NCBI RefSeq assembly: GCF_900169305.1
Contig: NZ_FWDP01000003.1
Location: 351,014 to 415,013 of the forward strand
DNA length: 64,000 bases
Reading direction: 5' to 3'
Origin: Marinilactibacillus piezotolerans
GTDB taxonomy: Bacteria > Bacillota > Bacilli > Lactobacillales > Carnobacteriaceae_A
A program made the translations under genes and the position numbers. The notes beneath the pieces are model-generated. The model worked only from the letters and a program-made list of their open reading frames with translations. It was not told the DNA's origin and searched no databases. This document shows, piece by piece, positions 44,271-53,188 of this stretch (position 1 is the stretch's first letter; each line of letters opens with the position of its first letter).

Positions 44271-45506
44271 TTGAGAGATAAAAGACCAGCCATTATTGCA
44301 GTACTCAGTATTATTCTGATCGGTTTGATCATTTATATTATTCAAGACCTGCAGACTGACTCTCCCGATGGCACTGCAGAAGCGCCAACAGAACAGCCGA
44401 CACAAACAGATCAACCTTCAGAAGAGACTTCTGAAGAACCAGAAGAACCTGTAAATATAAAAGAACCCGTTCCACCTGAATTTCCGATTTGGTATGAAGA
44501 AGGACCTTTCGAGTTGCCGCTTATCGGTGCAGGGGGGTATACGTCGGTGGAGCAAAAACTTTTTGCTGAACCGGATACTCAAGCAGATGTACTTGTAACG
44601 CTGAAAGCTGGAGCACCTTTTGTAATTGAGCAAGAAATTGGTGAATGGTGGAGAGTGAAAGGAGACTCAGGGACAGACGGATGGATTCAACATAAAACAG
44701 CTATGATAAACTTGCCGGATGTCATTCCTTCTATTATCTATGATCATACAAACAGCTACAATGCTCAATTTCGATCCTCTTTTGTAGATATCCCAGAACT
44801 GACAGGAGAATCACTGTACGATATGAGAGCTTACAGTGACCGATTAGGTGAAGATAGCTATATCATGCCTATCTTGTATCAGACTGCTAAAAAAGTACAG
44901 GCTGCTCAACAGATTGCCTTGCAGAATGGAGAAGCGCTTAAGGTTTACGAAACTTTTCGCCCTCGAGATATTCAGCTTCTAGTAAATGAAGCGTTAAGTA
45001 AGCTGGCGAAGAACAACTCTGTAGTCAAAACGGGAATTACAGAAAAACCTTGGAGTTTGACTTGGTTTATTAATACGAGTGTTTCTAATCATCAAAAAGG
45101 GTTAGCGATTGATTTAACCTTAGTAAAAATTGAAGAACTGACAGAAAGAATCGTTGGCGATTACCATGTGCCTAAAATATTAGAATACACTGAATATGAA
45201 ATGCAGACGCCTTTTCATGAATTGAGTACGAACTCGGCAATGTTTACTAAACCGATTGCGTCCAGTGACCAGGAAGGCTGGAAAAACATGACGCTCAATA
45301 GTGCAGTAACAGAACCTGCGTTAAGACTGCAAGGATATATGACAGCCGCTGGGTTCACGCCTCTTGCTTCCGAGTGGTGGCATTTTAATGATGTTGATGC
45401 GCTGAATCAGTTGAAAGAAACAGCAGGAACCGGAGAATACCGAATAACTGAGTTGATCAATCGACCGCCTAGGTGGGAAGAGCTTCAGGAGTTCATGACA
45501 AATTAG
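44271..45506 (+). CDS. M15 family D,D-dipeptidase/carboxypeptidase (VanX/VanY-like) with SH3-like domain
   Basis: A 411-residue membrane-anchored protein: one N-terminal TM helix (residues 7-24), a Glu/Pro/Thr-rich linker (30-65), an SH3b-like domain (about 85-145) and an M15 peptidase domain. Catalytic features are R230 or R232 in 'YETFRPRD', zinc ligands H274 and D281 in 'SNHQKGLAIDLTL', general base E368 and ligand H371 in 'SEWWHF'. The compact RPRD/NHQKGLAID pattern is closest to VanX-like dipeptidases. It may trim D-Ala-D-Ala from wall precursors outside the cell. TTG start behind AAAGGAG. Confidence 0.85.
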   Translation: MRDKRPAIIAVLSIILIGLIIYIIQDLQTDSPDGTAEAPTEQPTQTDQPSEETSEEPEEPVNIKEPVPPEFPIWYEEGPFELPLIGAGGYTSVEQKLFAEPDTQADVLVTLKAGAPFVIEQEIGEWWRVKGDSGTDGWIQHKTAMINLPDVIPSIIYDHTNSYNAQFRSSFVDIPELTGESLYDMRAYSDRLGEDSYIMPILYQTAKKVQAAQQIALQNGEALKVYETFRPRDIQLLVNEALSKLAKNNSVVKTGITEKPWSLTWFINTSVSNHQKGLAIDLTLVKIEELTERIVGDYHVPKILEYTEYEMQTPFHELSTNSAMFTKPIASSDQEGWKNMTLNSAVTEPALRLQGYMTAAGFTPLASEWWHFNDVDALNQLKETAGTGEYRITELINRPPRWEELQEFMTN

Positions 45507-45514
45507 AATGATCA

Positions 45515-45560
45515 AGCCAAAAACAGAGCAAAAAGCTGCTCAAGTTTTTGGCTTTTTTTG
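45515..45560 (+). terminator. Terminator after the M15 peptidase gene
   Basis: AGCCAAAAAC pairs with GTTTTTGGCT, with an inner GAGCA/TGCTC stem, followed by TTTTTT. Confidence 0.85.
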
Positions 45561-45577
45561 ATATCAGGAATAGAGAC

Positions 45578-45606
45578 TTGACTAATATTGTTTACAGATG
45601 TAAACT
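45578..45606 (+). promoter_or_regulatory. copYZ promoter with cop box
   Basis: TTGACT (45578-45583) and TAAACT (45601-45606) with a 17-base spacer. The cop box TTTACAGATGTAAA (45591-45604), a perfect TACANNTGTA palindrome, overlaps the -10. A second, degenerate TACANNCGTA site lies about 22 bases downstream. This is the canonical CopY operator. Confidence 0.85.
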
Positions 45607-45652
45607 AAATGTAGTAGGAAAGATTACACACGTAGTCAAAAGGAGGACGTAT

Positions 45653-46090
45653 ATGCAAGAGAGTCAGATTACTTCTTCTGAATGGGAAGTGATGCGCGTA
45701 GTTTGGGCCAATCAGCCGACTACAAGTAAATATATCAGTGAAATACTAACGCAAAAAATGGATTGGAAGCCTGCAACAACCAAAACACTAATTGGGCGCC
45801 TGGTAAAGAAAAACAAGCTGAACACGCTTGAAGAAGGCAGAAAATACCTCTATTCAGCAAATGTTTCTGAACAAGAAAGTATACAAGAAAATAGTAAAGA
45901 AGTATTGCAACAGGTTTGTACTAAAAAAAGAGGAGCAGTTCTCTATCAAATGATTGAAGACACGACATTGAGTATAGAAGACATTGAGCGACTGGAAGAA
46001 CTGCTGCAGACTAAAAAAAAGACGGCGCCAAAAGTAGTAGCTTGTCAGTGTGTACCGGGACAATGTAATTGTCAGCAAGAATGCCATTGA
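45653..46090 (+). CDS. copY: Copper-responsive repressor CopY
   Basis: A 145-residue BlaI/MecI-type winged-helix repressor ('SEWEVMRVVWANQPTTSKYISEIL'), with a C-terminal CXCX4CXC copper/zinc thiolate motif in 'CQCVPGQCNC'. Zn(II)-CopY binds the cop box and Cu(I) transferred from CopZ releases it. The frame extends upstream, but AGGAGG just before ATG 45653 fixes the start. The cop box lies 50 bases upstream. Next gene is copZ. Confidence 0.95.
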   Translation: MQESQITSSEWEVMRVVWANQPTTSKYISEILTQKMDWKPATTKTLIGRLVKKNKLNTLEEGRKYLYSANVSEQESIQENSKEVLQQVCTKKRGAVLYQMIEDTTLSIEDIERLEELLQTKKKTAPKVVACQCVPGQCNCQQECH

Positions 46091-46130
46091 TGAATGATTA
46101 CTCTAAAGTAAATTTGAGGGAGAGATTAAA

Positions 46131-46340
46131 GTGGAACAAGTGATGACGGTGAACGGTATGAAGTGTGAAGGATGCGCTAATACAGTCAAAGATAAACTAT
46201 CTGCAATAGAAACAGTAGCATCAGTAAAAATAGATTTAGAAAACAAAACTGCGACTGTTGAAAGTGCAAGAGGAATTAGCGAAGAAACAGCTGATAGCAG
46301 CCTGAAAGATACTCATTATTCTATTGAAAAACGTCAATAG
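46131..46340 (+). CDS. copZ: Copper chaperone CopZ
   Basis: A 69-residue ferredoxin-like metallochaperone with the MXCXXC motif in 'GMKCEGCANTVKD' (Cys at residues 12 and 15). It carries Cu(I) to CopY and to copper ATPases. Start GTG at 46131, with GGGAGAG seven bases before it; ATG 46143 is an alternative. It follows copY by 40 bp. A copper-exporting P-type ATPase, usual in copYZAB operons, does not follow; a terminator closes the operon. Confidence 0.92.
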   Translation: MEQVMTVNGMKCEGCANTVKDKLSAIETVASVKIDLENKTATVESARGISEETADSSLKDTHYSIEKRQ

Positions 46341-46358
46341 ATGGTCATATATCTATCA

Positions 46359-46396
46359 AAAAAGCCGACGACCTTTTAGGTTGTCGGCTTTTTGAC
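46359..46396. terminator. Bidirectional terminator of copYZ and opuA
   Basis: AAAAAGCCGACGACC pairs with GGTTGTCGGCTTTTT (one G-U) between two convergent operons. Confidence 0.9.
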
Positions 46397-46421
46397 GAAT
46401 CTTTTGTTAGTAAAAACAGTA

Positions 46422-47315
46422 TTATTCTGCTCCTACGCCTTCAGTCCACTCAGCAACTTTTTCTGGATTTTCATCAACCCAAGTACGAGCAGCGTCTTCA
46501 GGATCTGTTCCTTCTTGAATATCAAGCATAACTGATTCCATGTCTTCCGTAGACCATTGGAAGTTATCTAAGATTTGGTATGCTTCAGGCATATCTTCAG
46601 CTAATCCTTCACGAGCAAACGTATCAATTGTTTCAGCTTCGCCGAAAGAACCTTCAGGATCTTCTAAATATTTAAGATCATAAGTTTGGAACATCCAGTG
46701 TGGAGACCATCCAGTAATCACAATATCTTCTTCGTTCTGTATTGCTGTGTTTAATTGAGTAGTCATCGCACCAGATGAAGAAGTCTGAACAGACCAGTCT
46801 GAAAGATTCTCGTAGTCTTCAAGTGCTTGTTCAGCCGCTCCGACAACTCCAGCTCCAGCTTCGATACCTGTAATAGATTGACCGGCTTCGTCACTTAAGT
46901 CTGCAATAGAGTCTACATCCATATATGAAGGAACTACTAATCCGATTTTAGCTCCTTCAAGGTTTGTGCCTAAGTGATCCAATTGATCTCCGTATTGTTC
47001 AAACTGTTCGCCGTGTGTACCAGGCAGCCATCCAGCAACCATAGCATCAGCTTCACCGCTTGCCACAGATTCCCACATGATAGCATTATCTAATTGAGTT
47101 GTTTCTGCATCATAACCATAGTCACTTAGAACAGTAGCAATAACGTTTGTAGAAGCAATTTCAGTATCCCAGGCAACGTAAGCTAGATTGACTTCTCCAG
47201 ATACGCCGTTATCTTCGCCTGAATCTGCAGAATCAGAATCATTTCCGCAAGCTCCTAAAAGTAATACTGAAGCTGAAGCAGCAGTTAATCCAAATTTTTT
47301 CCATGTCATTGTCAA
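46422..47315 (-). CDS. opuAC: Glycine betaine ABC transporter substrate-binding lipoprotein
   Basis: A 297-residue lipoprotein with a lipobox 'LLLGACG' (lipidated Cys23) and a strongly acidic mature chain. 'LAYVAWDTEIASTNVIATVLSDYGY' and 'WLPGTHGEQFEQYGDQLDHLG' are typical of OpuAC/ProX-like quaternary-amine-binding proteins, whose Trp residues form an aromatic cage. Third gene of the opuA operon. TTG at 47315 is favoured as start because AGGAGAG lies seven bases away; the next ATG is six bases later. Confidence 0.93.
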   Translation of the reverse strand: MTMTWKKFGLTAASASVLLLGACGNDSDSADSGEDNGVSGEVNLAYVAWDTEIASTNVIATVLSDYGYDAETTQLDNAIMWESVASGEADAMVAGWLPGTHGEQFEQYGDQLDHLGTNLEGAKIGLVVPSYMDVDSIADLSDEAGQSITGIEAGAGVVGAAEQALEDYENLSDWSVQTSSSGAMTTQLNTAIQNEEDIVITGWSPHWMFQTYDLKYLEDPEGSFGEAETIDTFAREGLAEDMPEAYQILDNFQWSTEDMESVMLDIQEGTDPEDAARTWVDENPEKVAEWTEGVGAE

Positions 47316-47405
47316 AATAAATCTCTCCTCGAAAGTATTATTTATTCTTTTTTAAAACAAGTATTGAATATTGGTAAGACATTTCAATTACTCCATGTCT
47401 TATAG

Positions 47406-48254
47406 TTATCTTTTATTGAACCCTTGCATAATTCTGTCTAGAATAATCGCTAGTACTACAAGTGATAGACCTGAAACGAATCCTGGTCCTACTTGTGCAC
47501 GCTGCAAGGCACTGATAACTTCTTCACCAAGACCAGGTGCACCGATCATTGATGCGATAACTACCATTGATAGTGCAAGCAATACTGTCTGGTTGATACC
47601 AGCCATCATAGTTGCTTTAGCTAATGGCAATTCTACTTTGAATAATTTTTGTGATCCAGTACTACCGAATGAATCCGCAGCTTCGACCATTTCTTCAGAC
47701 ACTTGGCGAATCCCTAAGTTCGTAAAACGAACAGTAGGCGGTAATGCGAAGATAACAGCTGAGAATACCCCTGGAACCATACCGATTCCAAAGAAAGCTA
47801 CAGCGGGAATCAAGTAAACAAAAGCCGGCATAGTCTGCATGAAGTCCAATATAGGGCTTAAGATAGTATTAGCTATCTTGCTTTTAGCCATTAATATTCC
47901 GGCAGGCACTCCAATGATGATGGATACCAGACTGGCTACGATAACCAGCGTGAAGGTATACATTAAGGATTCCCAAAGTCCTTGGTTTTGAATATATAGT
48001 AATCCAACAAGTGTAAAAATGGGTAATCCAAATTTCTTTTTCGCTGCAAAGAATGCCAATGCAACCATGATAATGATGAATACGAAATCTGGAATCAATA
48101 ATAACAGATCCGTCATTGTATCCATTAACCAATCGCCGGCATCTTGAATGGCACCAAATAACCATGCAAGATTATTTGTCAACCAATCGACAGTAGCTGA
48201 AATCCATTCTGATACGGGGACACGAGGGATTACATCTAAAAAACTATTCTCCAT
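47406..48254 (-). CDS. opuAB: Glycine betaine ABC transporter permease
   Basis: A 282-residue membrane protein with about seven helices and the EAA loop region '[39 protein letters not shown]'-like segment before the last helices. It is the single-domain OpuAB type, unlike the permease-binding-protein fusion of Lactococcus OpuA. It begins inside the 3' end of opuAA, showing coupling, and is followed by opuAC after about 90 bases. Confidence 0.93.
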   Translation of the reverse strand: MENSFLDVIPRVPVSEWISATVDWLTNNLAWLFGAIQDAGDWLMDTMTDLLLLIPDFVFIIIMVALAFFAAKKKFGLPIFTLVGLLYIQNQGLWESLMYTFTLVIVASLVSIIIGVPAGILMAKSKIANTILSPILDFMQTMPAFVYLIPAVAFFGIGMVPGVFSAVIFALPPTVRFTNLGIRQVSEEMVEAADSFGSTGSQKLFKVELPLAKATMMAGINQTVLLALSMVVIASMIGAPGLGEEVISALQRAQVGPGFVSGLSLVVLAIILDRIMQGFNKR

Positions 48255-49452
48255 TAGTTGCTTCCTCCTCTTCTTCTTTCGCTAATGCACCGATGACTAA
48301 TCCACGAACAACGATACCTAGCAGTCGGTCATTTTCATTCACTACAGCTACTGGTGTTGTTGCTTCATGAATAATACCATACAGTTCATTGATCAGAGTA
48401 TGTCTGTCAACTTTTGGAATATCCGTACGAATAATAGACTCTAATGAAGTAACGTTTTCTTTAACTAGTCTTGCAGCATCATCAGCTACTACATAACCCA
48501 ATAGTTTTTGATTTTCTCCAACAACCAGTAAGCTTGAAAGACTTTCTGTTCTCATACGGTTCAATGCAACTCTTGGTCCGCTTTGTCCTAAACGAACGGT
48601 TTGCGGGCGAACCATAATGTTTTCAGCAGTCAAGACTTTAGAACGGTCGACGTCTTCTACGAAACGCTCAACATAATCGTTAGCTGGATTAGTCAAGATT
48701 TCTTCACCAGTTCCGACTTGAACAACTTCTCCATCTTTCATAATTGCGATACGGTCACCAATTCTTAGCGACTCGTTCAGATCATGGGTAATGAAGATGA
48801 TGGTTTTGCGCATCGTTTCCTGCATATCCAGCAGTTCGTCTTGCATATCACGACGAATCAGCGGGTCTAATGCTGAAAATGCCTCATCCATCAATAGTAT
48901 TTCTGGATCATTTGCTAACGCACGAGCCAGCCCGACACGTTGCTGCATCCCACCAGATAACTGGCTTGGAAGCTGATCTTTATAAGGAAGAAGTCCAGCG
49001 TTATCTAAGGCCTTTTCTGCTTTTTTCTGACGCTCTTCTTTATCAACGCCTTGCACTTCTAGCCCATATTCAGTGTTTTCTAGAATTGTACGGTGCGGGA
49101 ATAACCCAAAATTCTGGAAAACCATAGAGACTTTCTCACGTCTCACCTTACGTAATTCTTCCTTTTCCATTTTGGAGATGTTGTCACCATCAATCAAAAC
49201 GTTTCCTTCTGATGGTTCGATCAAGCGATTCAACATACGAACCAAAGTAGACTTTCCACTTCCCGAAAGTCCCATAATAACGAATATTTCGCCTTCTTGA
49301 ATTTCGAAACTTGCTTGGTTTACCCCAACAGTTGCTCCGGTTTTTTGTAGAATCTCAGCCTTTCCCTTGCCTTGGTGCAGCAGTTCAAGAGCTTGCTGTT
49401 CTTTTTTACCGAAGATCTTAACTAAATTTTGTACTTCTACTTTTGTACCCAA
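48244..49452 (-). CDS. opuAA: Glycine betaine ABC transporter ATP-binding protein with CBS domains
   Basis: A 402-residue ATPase: Walker [10 protein letters not shown], signature [16 protein letters not shown], Walker [13 protein letters not shown], and a C-terminal pair of CBS domains (about residues 285-390) that sense ionic strength or cyclic-di-AMP in this family. The N-terminal extension '[18 protein letters not shown]' is typical of OpuAA. Start is TTG at 49452 with AGGAGG ten bases upstream; an ATG between them is out of frame. First gene of opuAA-AB-AC, an importer of the osmoprotectant glycine betaine. Confidence 0.95.
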   Translation of the reverse strand: MGTKVEVQNLVKIFGKKEQQALELLHQGKGKAEILQKTGATVGVNQASFEIQEGEIFVIMGLSGSGKSTLVRMLNRLIEPSEGNVLIDGDNISKMEKEELRKVRREKVSMVFQNFGLFPHRTILENTEYGLEVQGVDKEERQKKAEKALDNAGLLPYKDQLPSQLSGGMQQRVGLARALANDPEILLMDEAFSALDPLIRRDMQDELLDMQETMRKTIIFITHDLNESLRIGDRIAIMKDGEVVQVGTGEEILTNPANDYVERFVEDVDRSKVLTAENIMVRPQTVRLGQSGPRVALNRMRTESLSSLLVVGENQKLLGYVVADDAARLVKENVTSLESIIRTDIPKVDRHTLINELYGIIHEATTPVAVVNENDRLLGIVVRGLVIGALAKEEEEEATNGE

Positions 49453-50073
49453 GAAATCATTACCTCCTCAAAAATAATGTTTTATTTTTTTTAGTGAAAA
49501 AAGTTATTCACCTATTCCTTAAAACAAAAGGGTTTGTTTACATAACTTCTGTCTAAGTGCGGCATTTTGCACAATCATAATCGTAACAAACCAAATACGC
49601 ACTGTAAAACAAATTGCTTAGCTTTCACAATCGAGTTGCCGATGTTACCGTTTTAAAACATTGATTTGAAGCTTTTCTAATAATATGATTAGAATTTGAT
49701 GTGTCATAGGTTTTGTGTAACCTTATTGTAACTCAATCTATTGTTTAACGCACTTAATATATCTCTGATAAAAATGATAGCTAGGCTTTTTTTGAACATA
49801 CTAACATTCCAAAATGGCTTTATTTAATAAGCATTTGGTTGGAGTTCAATAAAAATATAAGAAATTCTAATACGTTAGGTATACTTTGAATCTCTTCATT
49901 AGTAAGAGTATGAATGTTAAAAATATTACATCGTTATTATTAGTTATGATTATGAGAATTGTTTAGGCTGTTTTTCGCAAAAAATGAAGGAAGTATTTTA
50001 CCATTTTAAGCGATTGACAAAGGAGGTGGAGTCGTCGACAATAAAGAAAACGTTAAATGAAAGGCGGAAGAGC
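49453..50073. other. Intergenic region upstream of opuA, possible operator
   Basis: About 600 AT-rich bases between divergent genes. An inverted repeat GTGAA-N8-TTCAC lies at 49494-49511, about 42 bases before opuAA, in the position where BusR-type regulators bind in other lactic acid bacteria. The leftward promoter could not be assigned with confidence. On the right side a strong AAAGGAGG (about 50019-50026) is not followed by a start codon at normal spacing. Confidence 0.35.
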
Positions 50074-50592
50074 ATGAATGAACAACTATATTCAATTAGA
50101 AACCACCAATTAGGCGATATGGGATGGATTACTTACCGTCATGCAATGACAGTAGCCAGTACATACGGATGGGGAGAAGCATTCGAGGCTGTCGTAGGAG
50201 AAATCACATCACAATTTATCAAAACCTATGACCCGGAAAAAGAGCGGTGCTTTATAGCGGAAAAAGACGGGCAGATGATCGGTTGTGTCTTTGTCGTAAA
50301 TGCAGGAAACCAGACAGCGAAGCTTAGACTGCTTTTTGTTGAACCAAACGCACGCGGAATGGGACTGGCGACAAGGCTGGTAGAAGAAGTCATACAATTT
50401 TCTAGAACAGCCGGTTACGACAGTGTTCAATTATGGACGATGAAACAGTTAGATACGGCTAGGCATATTTACAAAAAAGTAGGTTTCCGGGTTACGCATG
50501 AAGAAGAGAATCAGGAATTTGGGGAAAACCTGATTTCAGAAACCTGGACTTTGAAATTAACTTATAATGAAGAAACTGGAAAAAATCATTAA
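50074..50592 (+). CDS. GNAT acetyltransferase (domain usually fused to MarR)
   Basis: A 172-residue acetyltransferase. 'IRNHQLGDMGWITYRHAMTVASTYGWGEAFEA' and 'RCFIAEKDGQMIGCVFVV' match the GNAT half of MarR-GNAT fusion regulators found in many bacteria. The acetyl-CoA loop is 'VEPNARGMGLATRLVEEVI', and the end 'HIYKKVGFRVTHEE' is canonical. ATG 50074 has a modest GGAAGAG site. The frame stays open for 30 more codons to 49984, so a longer start or a remnant of a lost N-terminal domain is possible. Substrate unknown. Confidence 0.85.
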   Translation: MNEQLYSIRNHQLGDMGWITYRHAMTVASTYGWGEAFEAVVGEITSQFIKTYDPEKERCFIAEKDGQMIGCVFVVNAGNQTAKLRLLFVEPNARGMGLATRLVEEVIQFSRTAGYDSVQLWTMKQLDTARHIYKKVGFRVTHEEENQEFGENLISETWTLKLTYNEETGKNH

Positions 50593-50601
50593 GAAAGAAG
50601 C

Positions 50602-51174
50602 GTGCTTAAAATGGGGAAACGGTGCGAATGGGTAACTGAAGATCCTTTGTATATAGCCTATCATGACAAGGAATGGGGTCAGCCGTTATATGATGATCAG
50701 CGACTGTTCGAGCTTTTATGCTTAGAAGGGGCTCAGGCTGGATTAAGCTGGTGGACCATACTGCAGAGAAGAGAAAGCTACCGTGAAGCGTTTGACGGGT
50801 TTGATCCTTATCAGATCGCTGACTATGATGAAAAGAAAATTGCTGAATTGCTGCAGAATGAAAATATTATACGAAACCGTCTAAAGATCCGTAGTGTTGT
50901 TACCAATGCCAAAGCTTATATAAAAATCGTTGAGGGTGGACAGTCTTTTTCTGAATATATCTGGCAGTTTGTGGGCGGAAAACCAGTGATCAATTACTGG
51001 GAACACCAAGCAGAGGTGCCTGCAGTGACTGAGATCAGTACGCAGATGAGCAAACAATTGAAAAAAGATGGGTTCAAGTTTGTCGGTCCTACGATTTGCT
51101 ATGCTTATATGCAAGCAGCGGGCATGGTGAATGATCATCTGGTTTCATGCATGTACCGTCAAGCGGCAGACTGA
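50602..51174 (+). CDS. tag: DNA-3-methyladenine glycosylase I
   Basis: A 190-residue HhH-superfamily glycosylase removing 3-methyladenine from DNA. Zinc ligands are visible: Cys in 'RCEWVTEDPLYIAYHDKEWG' with its His, and His-Cys in 'DHLVSCMYR' near the C-terminus. 'ELLCLEGAQAGLSWWTILQRRESYREAF' forms the lesion-binding pocket. The start is GTG at 50602 or ATG at 50611; family members usually begin only a few residues before the Cys, which suits the ATG. It lies nine bases after the GNAT gene. Confidence 0.93.
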   Translation: MLKMGKRCEWVTEDPLYIAYHDKEWGQPLYDDQRLFELLCLEGAQAGLSWWTILQRRESYREAFDGFDPYQIADYDEKKIAELLQNENIIRNRLKIRSVVTNAKAYIKIVEGGQSFSEYIWQFVGGKPVINYWEHQAEVPAVTEISTQMSKQLKKDGFKFVGPTICYAYMQAAGMVNDHLVSCMYRQAAD

Positions 51175-51203
51175 TCAAGGATGTTGATAAAAATCTAATG
51201 CGC

Positions 51204-51234
51204 AACGCTTACCGAAAAAAGGTAGGCGTTTTTT
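51204..51234 (+). terminator. tag terminator
   Basis: AACGCTTACC pairs with GGTAGGCGTT and is followed by TTTTT. Confidence 0.85.
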
Positions 51235-51338
51235 AATATCAAGGTAACACATTTTTACTGTCGTTCGTTATTAAGGGTGTAAGGCGTGATCACAACTTAC
51301 CAAAATAGTAAACGAAAACAAAACAGGAGGAATGTTCT

Positions 51339-51542
51339 ATGCAAAAAGAATGGGCAGAAAGCAGAGTGGAAGTATATTTTGAGGATGTGGCGAATGAGCG
51401 ACTTGTACGACGCAGCTTCAACGGAGCGCTTCATTCACCGACAAATGAACAAATTACAGCTTTTACACAAGCGATTGATACGGTCAGTGAATTGCCGGTA
51501 TCAGAAACTGTGCTGGTAGAAGAATACCGTTACTCACTGTAA
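51339..51542 (+). CDS. DUF1659 domain-containing small protein
   Basis: A 67-residue protein, 'SRVEVYFEDVANERLVRRSF' followed by a helix 'NEQITAFTQAIDTVSELPVSE' and a final 'VEEYRYSL', the DUF1659 pattern. AGGAGG precedes the ATG. It is 68 bases upstream of a DUF2922 gene, a pairing seen repeatedly in Firmicutes. Function unknown. Confidence 0.8.
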   Translation: MQKEWAESRVEVYFEDVANERLVRRSFNGALHSPTNEQITAFTQAIDTVSELPVSETVLVEEYRYSL

Positions 51543-51610
51543 TCAGGTGTGTCAAAAATTAAGCAGCTTTACCAAAAAACAATGATCACATTTTAATAGG
51601 AGGAATGAAT

Positions 51611-51835
51611 ATGTCAACAAAATTAGAATTACGTTTTAAAACAGGAGAAGGAAAAAGCAAAACCATTGGTATAAATCAACCAGTCTTAGATATTGATCAG
51701 GAGACGGTAGAAGCAGCTATGCAGAAAATCATCGACCAGAATCTCTTTGAAAAAGAGGGCGTTAACTTGTTTGCTTCTGTCAGAGGTGCACGTTACGTTA
51801 CAAGAACAGTAGCCGATGTTTTTGAAACAGAATAA
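51611..51835 (+). CDS. DUF2922 domain-containing small protein
   Basis: A 74-residue protein, 'KLELRFKTGEGKSKTIGINQP' and 'VEAAMQKIIDQNLF', ending 'GARYVTRTVADVFETE', which fits DUF2922. ATG at 51611 is chosen because AGGAGG lies seven bases upstream; an ATG six bases earlier is too close to it. Partner of the DUF1659 gene; function unknown. Confidence 0.82.
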   Translation: MSTKLELRFKTGEGKSKTIGINQPVLDIDQETVEAAMQKIIDQNLFEKEGVNLFASVRGARYVTRTVADVFETE

Positions 51836-51849
51836 GAAATAAAAATGAA

Positions 51850-51880
51850 GAAGTGCCTGTATATGGGCGCTTCTTTTTTT
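51850..51880 (+). terminator. Terminator of the DUF1659/DUF2922 pair
   Basis: GAAGTGCC pairs with GGGCGCTTC (one G-U) and is followed by seven T. Confidence 0.85.
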
Positions 51881-51933
51881 GCAGTGATTTGGTATAATAA
51901 GAGCTATTAAGAAAGCCGAAGGAGAAGGTCAAT

Positions 51934-52722
51934 TTGAAAAAATTACTGTTAGCGGCAGTAAAGGGCTACCAGAGAATGATTTCTCCTTTATTCCCGCCAA
52001 CATGCAGATATTATCCATCTTGTTCCAATTACACGGTGCAGGCGATAGAAATGCACGGTGCTTTTAAAGGAAGTTTGATGGCGGTCGCTAGGATTATTCG
52101 CTGCAACCCATTTGTTGAGGGTGGGGTGGATAAAGTCCCGGAACAGTTTATGCTGAAGCGCAACCCAAAGACGAAAGATCATATATATTTAGGAAATGGT
52201 ATAACAATGACAGATGATGGTCCCGAAGAGAGGCAGGAAAGTATTGAAGCCATGCTGGACCAATATGAAGGGCAACTGGTTATCCGTGAAGAAGAGCAAG
52301 ACGCCGTATCGTTTTTGAACAGGTGGCTGACGGTGGAAGAATTCAGTGTGGCTCAGCTGCCCGATGCTTATTTGAAAGATATTAAAGCTGCTTTGTTGAA
52401 AGAAGGCTTTTATCATTCGAAAGCAGAACTGGAAGAAAATCTTTCTCTTCATTTTTTCAAGATCAGTAAAACAGCTGAAAGCCAGTCTTACTATCGACAT
52501 GTGCATCCAAGCCCCATTCGCTCAGAATTTCAGAATGGTAAGGAGATATTTTGTCTTTTAGATGAAGAAATCGGTGTGCTGGACTCTAATAGTCCCGGTC
52601 TGCAGGAAGCTTTTACTTTAAAAAGGGGTATAACTCAAAAAGATATAGAGCATAAAACAGTCCGACTGTTTGAATATTTACTTGCTTTGAATGGGCAATA
52701 TTATCATCAGGATCATGCATAA
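51934..52722 (+). CDS. YidD family protein with long C-terminal extension
   Basis: A 262-residue protein. Residues 1-72 are a complete YidD (membrane protein insertion efficiency factor) domain with the cysteines of '[17 protein letters not shown]' (C24, C30) and 'IRCNPF' (C57), which helps YidC-dependent membrane insertion. YidD proteins are normally 70-100 residues; here about 190 extra, acidic and probably helical residues follow, with no family I recognise. There is no frameshift or stop at the junction. TTG start at 51934 behind AAGGAGAAGG. Confidence 0.85.
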   Translation: MKKLLLAAVKGYQRMISPLFPPTCRYYPSCSNYTVQAIEMHGAFKGSLMAVARIIRCNPFVEGGVDKVPEQFMLKRNPKTKDHIYLGNGITMTDDGPEERQESIEAMLDQYEGQLVIREEEQDAVSFLNRWLTVEEFSVAQLPDAYLKDIKAALLKEGFYHSKAELEENLSLHFFKISKTAESQSYYRHVHPSPIRSEFQNGKEIFCLLDEEIGVLDSNSPGLQEAFTLKRGITQKDIEHKTVRLFEYLLALNGQYYHQDHA

Positions 52723-52734
52723 AATTTATGATTT

Positions 52735-52771
52735 AAAAGAATAAAAGAATAAAAGAATAAAAGAATAAAAA
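52735..52771. repeat. Octanucleotide repeat AAAAGAAT x4
   Basis: Four perfect copies of AAAAGAAT (52735-52766) plus a partial fifth lie between the YidD-like stop and the next ribosome binding site. Such short tandem repeats can change copy number by slippage and thereby alter spacing upstream of the gene at 52794. Confidence 0.8.
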
Positions 52772-52793
52772 GACAAAAAGCAGAGGTGACAGA

Positions 52794-53120
52794 ATGAAAG
52801 TGTTGGATCAACCGATCCAATCGGTCGAAGCGTATAGAACACCTGAATTCAAGTGGATAGAATTATTGAAAGCCGTTTTGACATTAGGATTCGCCAAACA
52901 AAAAAGAGTATCTGATCCGGCTATGCTCTATGTGTTTGAAGTGGAAACAGCTGAAAAGGTTATTATCTTTTCTGAAGAAATGTCAGGGAGACGAGAAACC
53001 GTTGATGAATTGATCATCTCTAAACAGGCATTCCAAACAGCAGTCATGGAACAGCGTACATTAGTGCATAACCGGTATGTGTATCATTTTGATATAGATA
53101 CAGTCACTTTTCAGTCGTGA
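52794..53120 (+). CDS. Hypothetical protein
   Basis: A 108-residue soluble protein of unknown family. It has an amphipathic helix 'FKWIELLKAVLTLGFAKQK' near the N-terminus, followed by alternating hydrophobic strands ('AMLYVFEVETAEKVIIFS') and a final beta strand 'YVYHFDIDTVTF'. AGAGGTGACAG precedes the ATG. It lies between the YidD-like gene and a RocB-like peptidase. I cannot assign a function. Confidence 0.7.
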   Translation: MKVLDQPIQSVEAYRTPEFKWIELLKAVLTLGFAKQKRVSDPAMLYVFEVETAEKVIIFSEEMSGRRETVDELIISKQAFQTAVMEQRTLVHNRYVYHFDIDTVTFQS

Positions 53121-53188
53121 GGATTTAAACGGAAAGATAAAGAAGTCGTGTTTGAAGAGTTAGATTTTTAATGTGGGGGATAGCAAAT

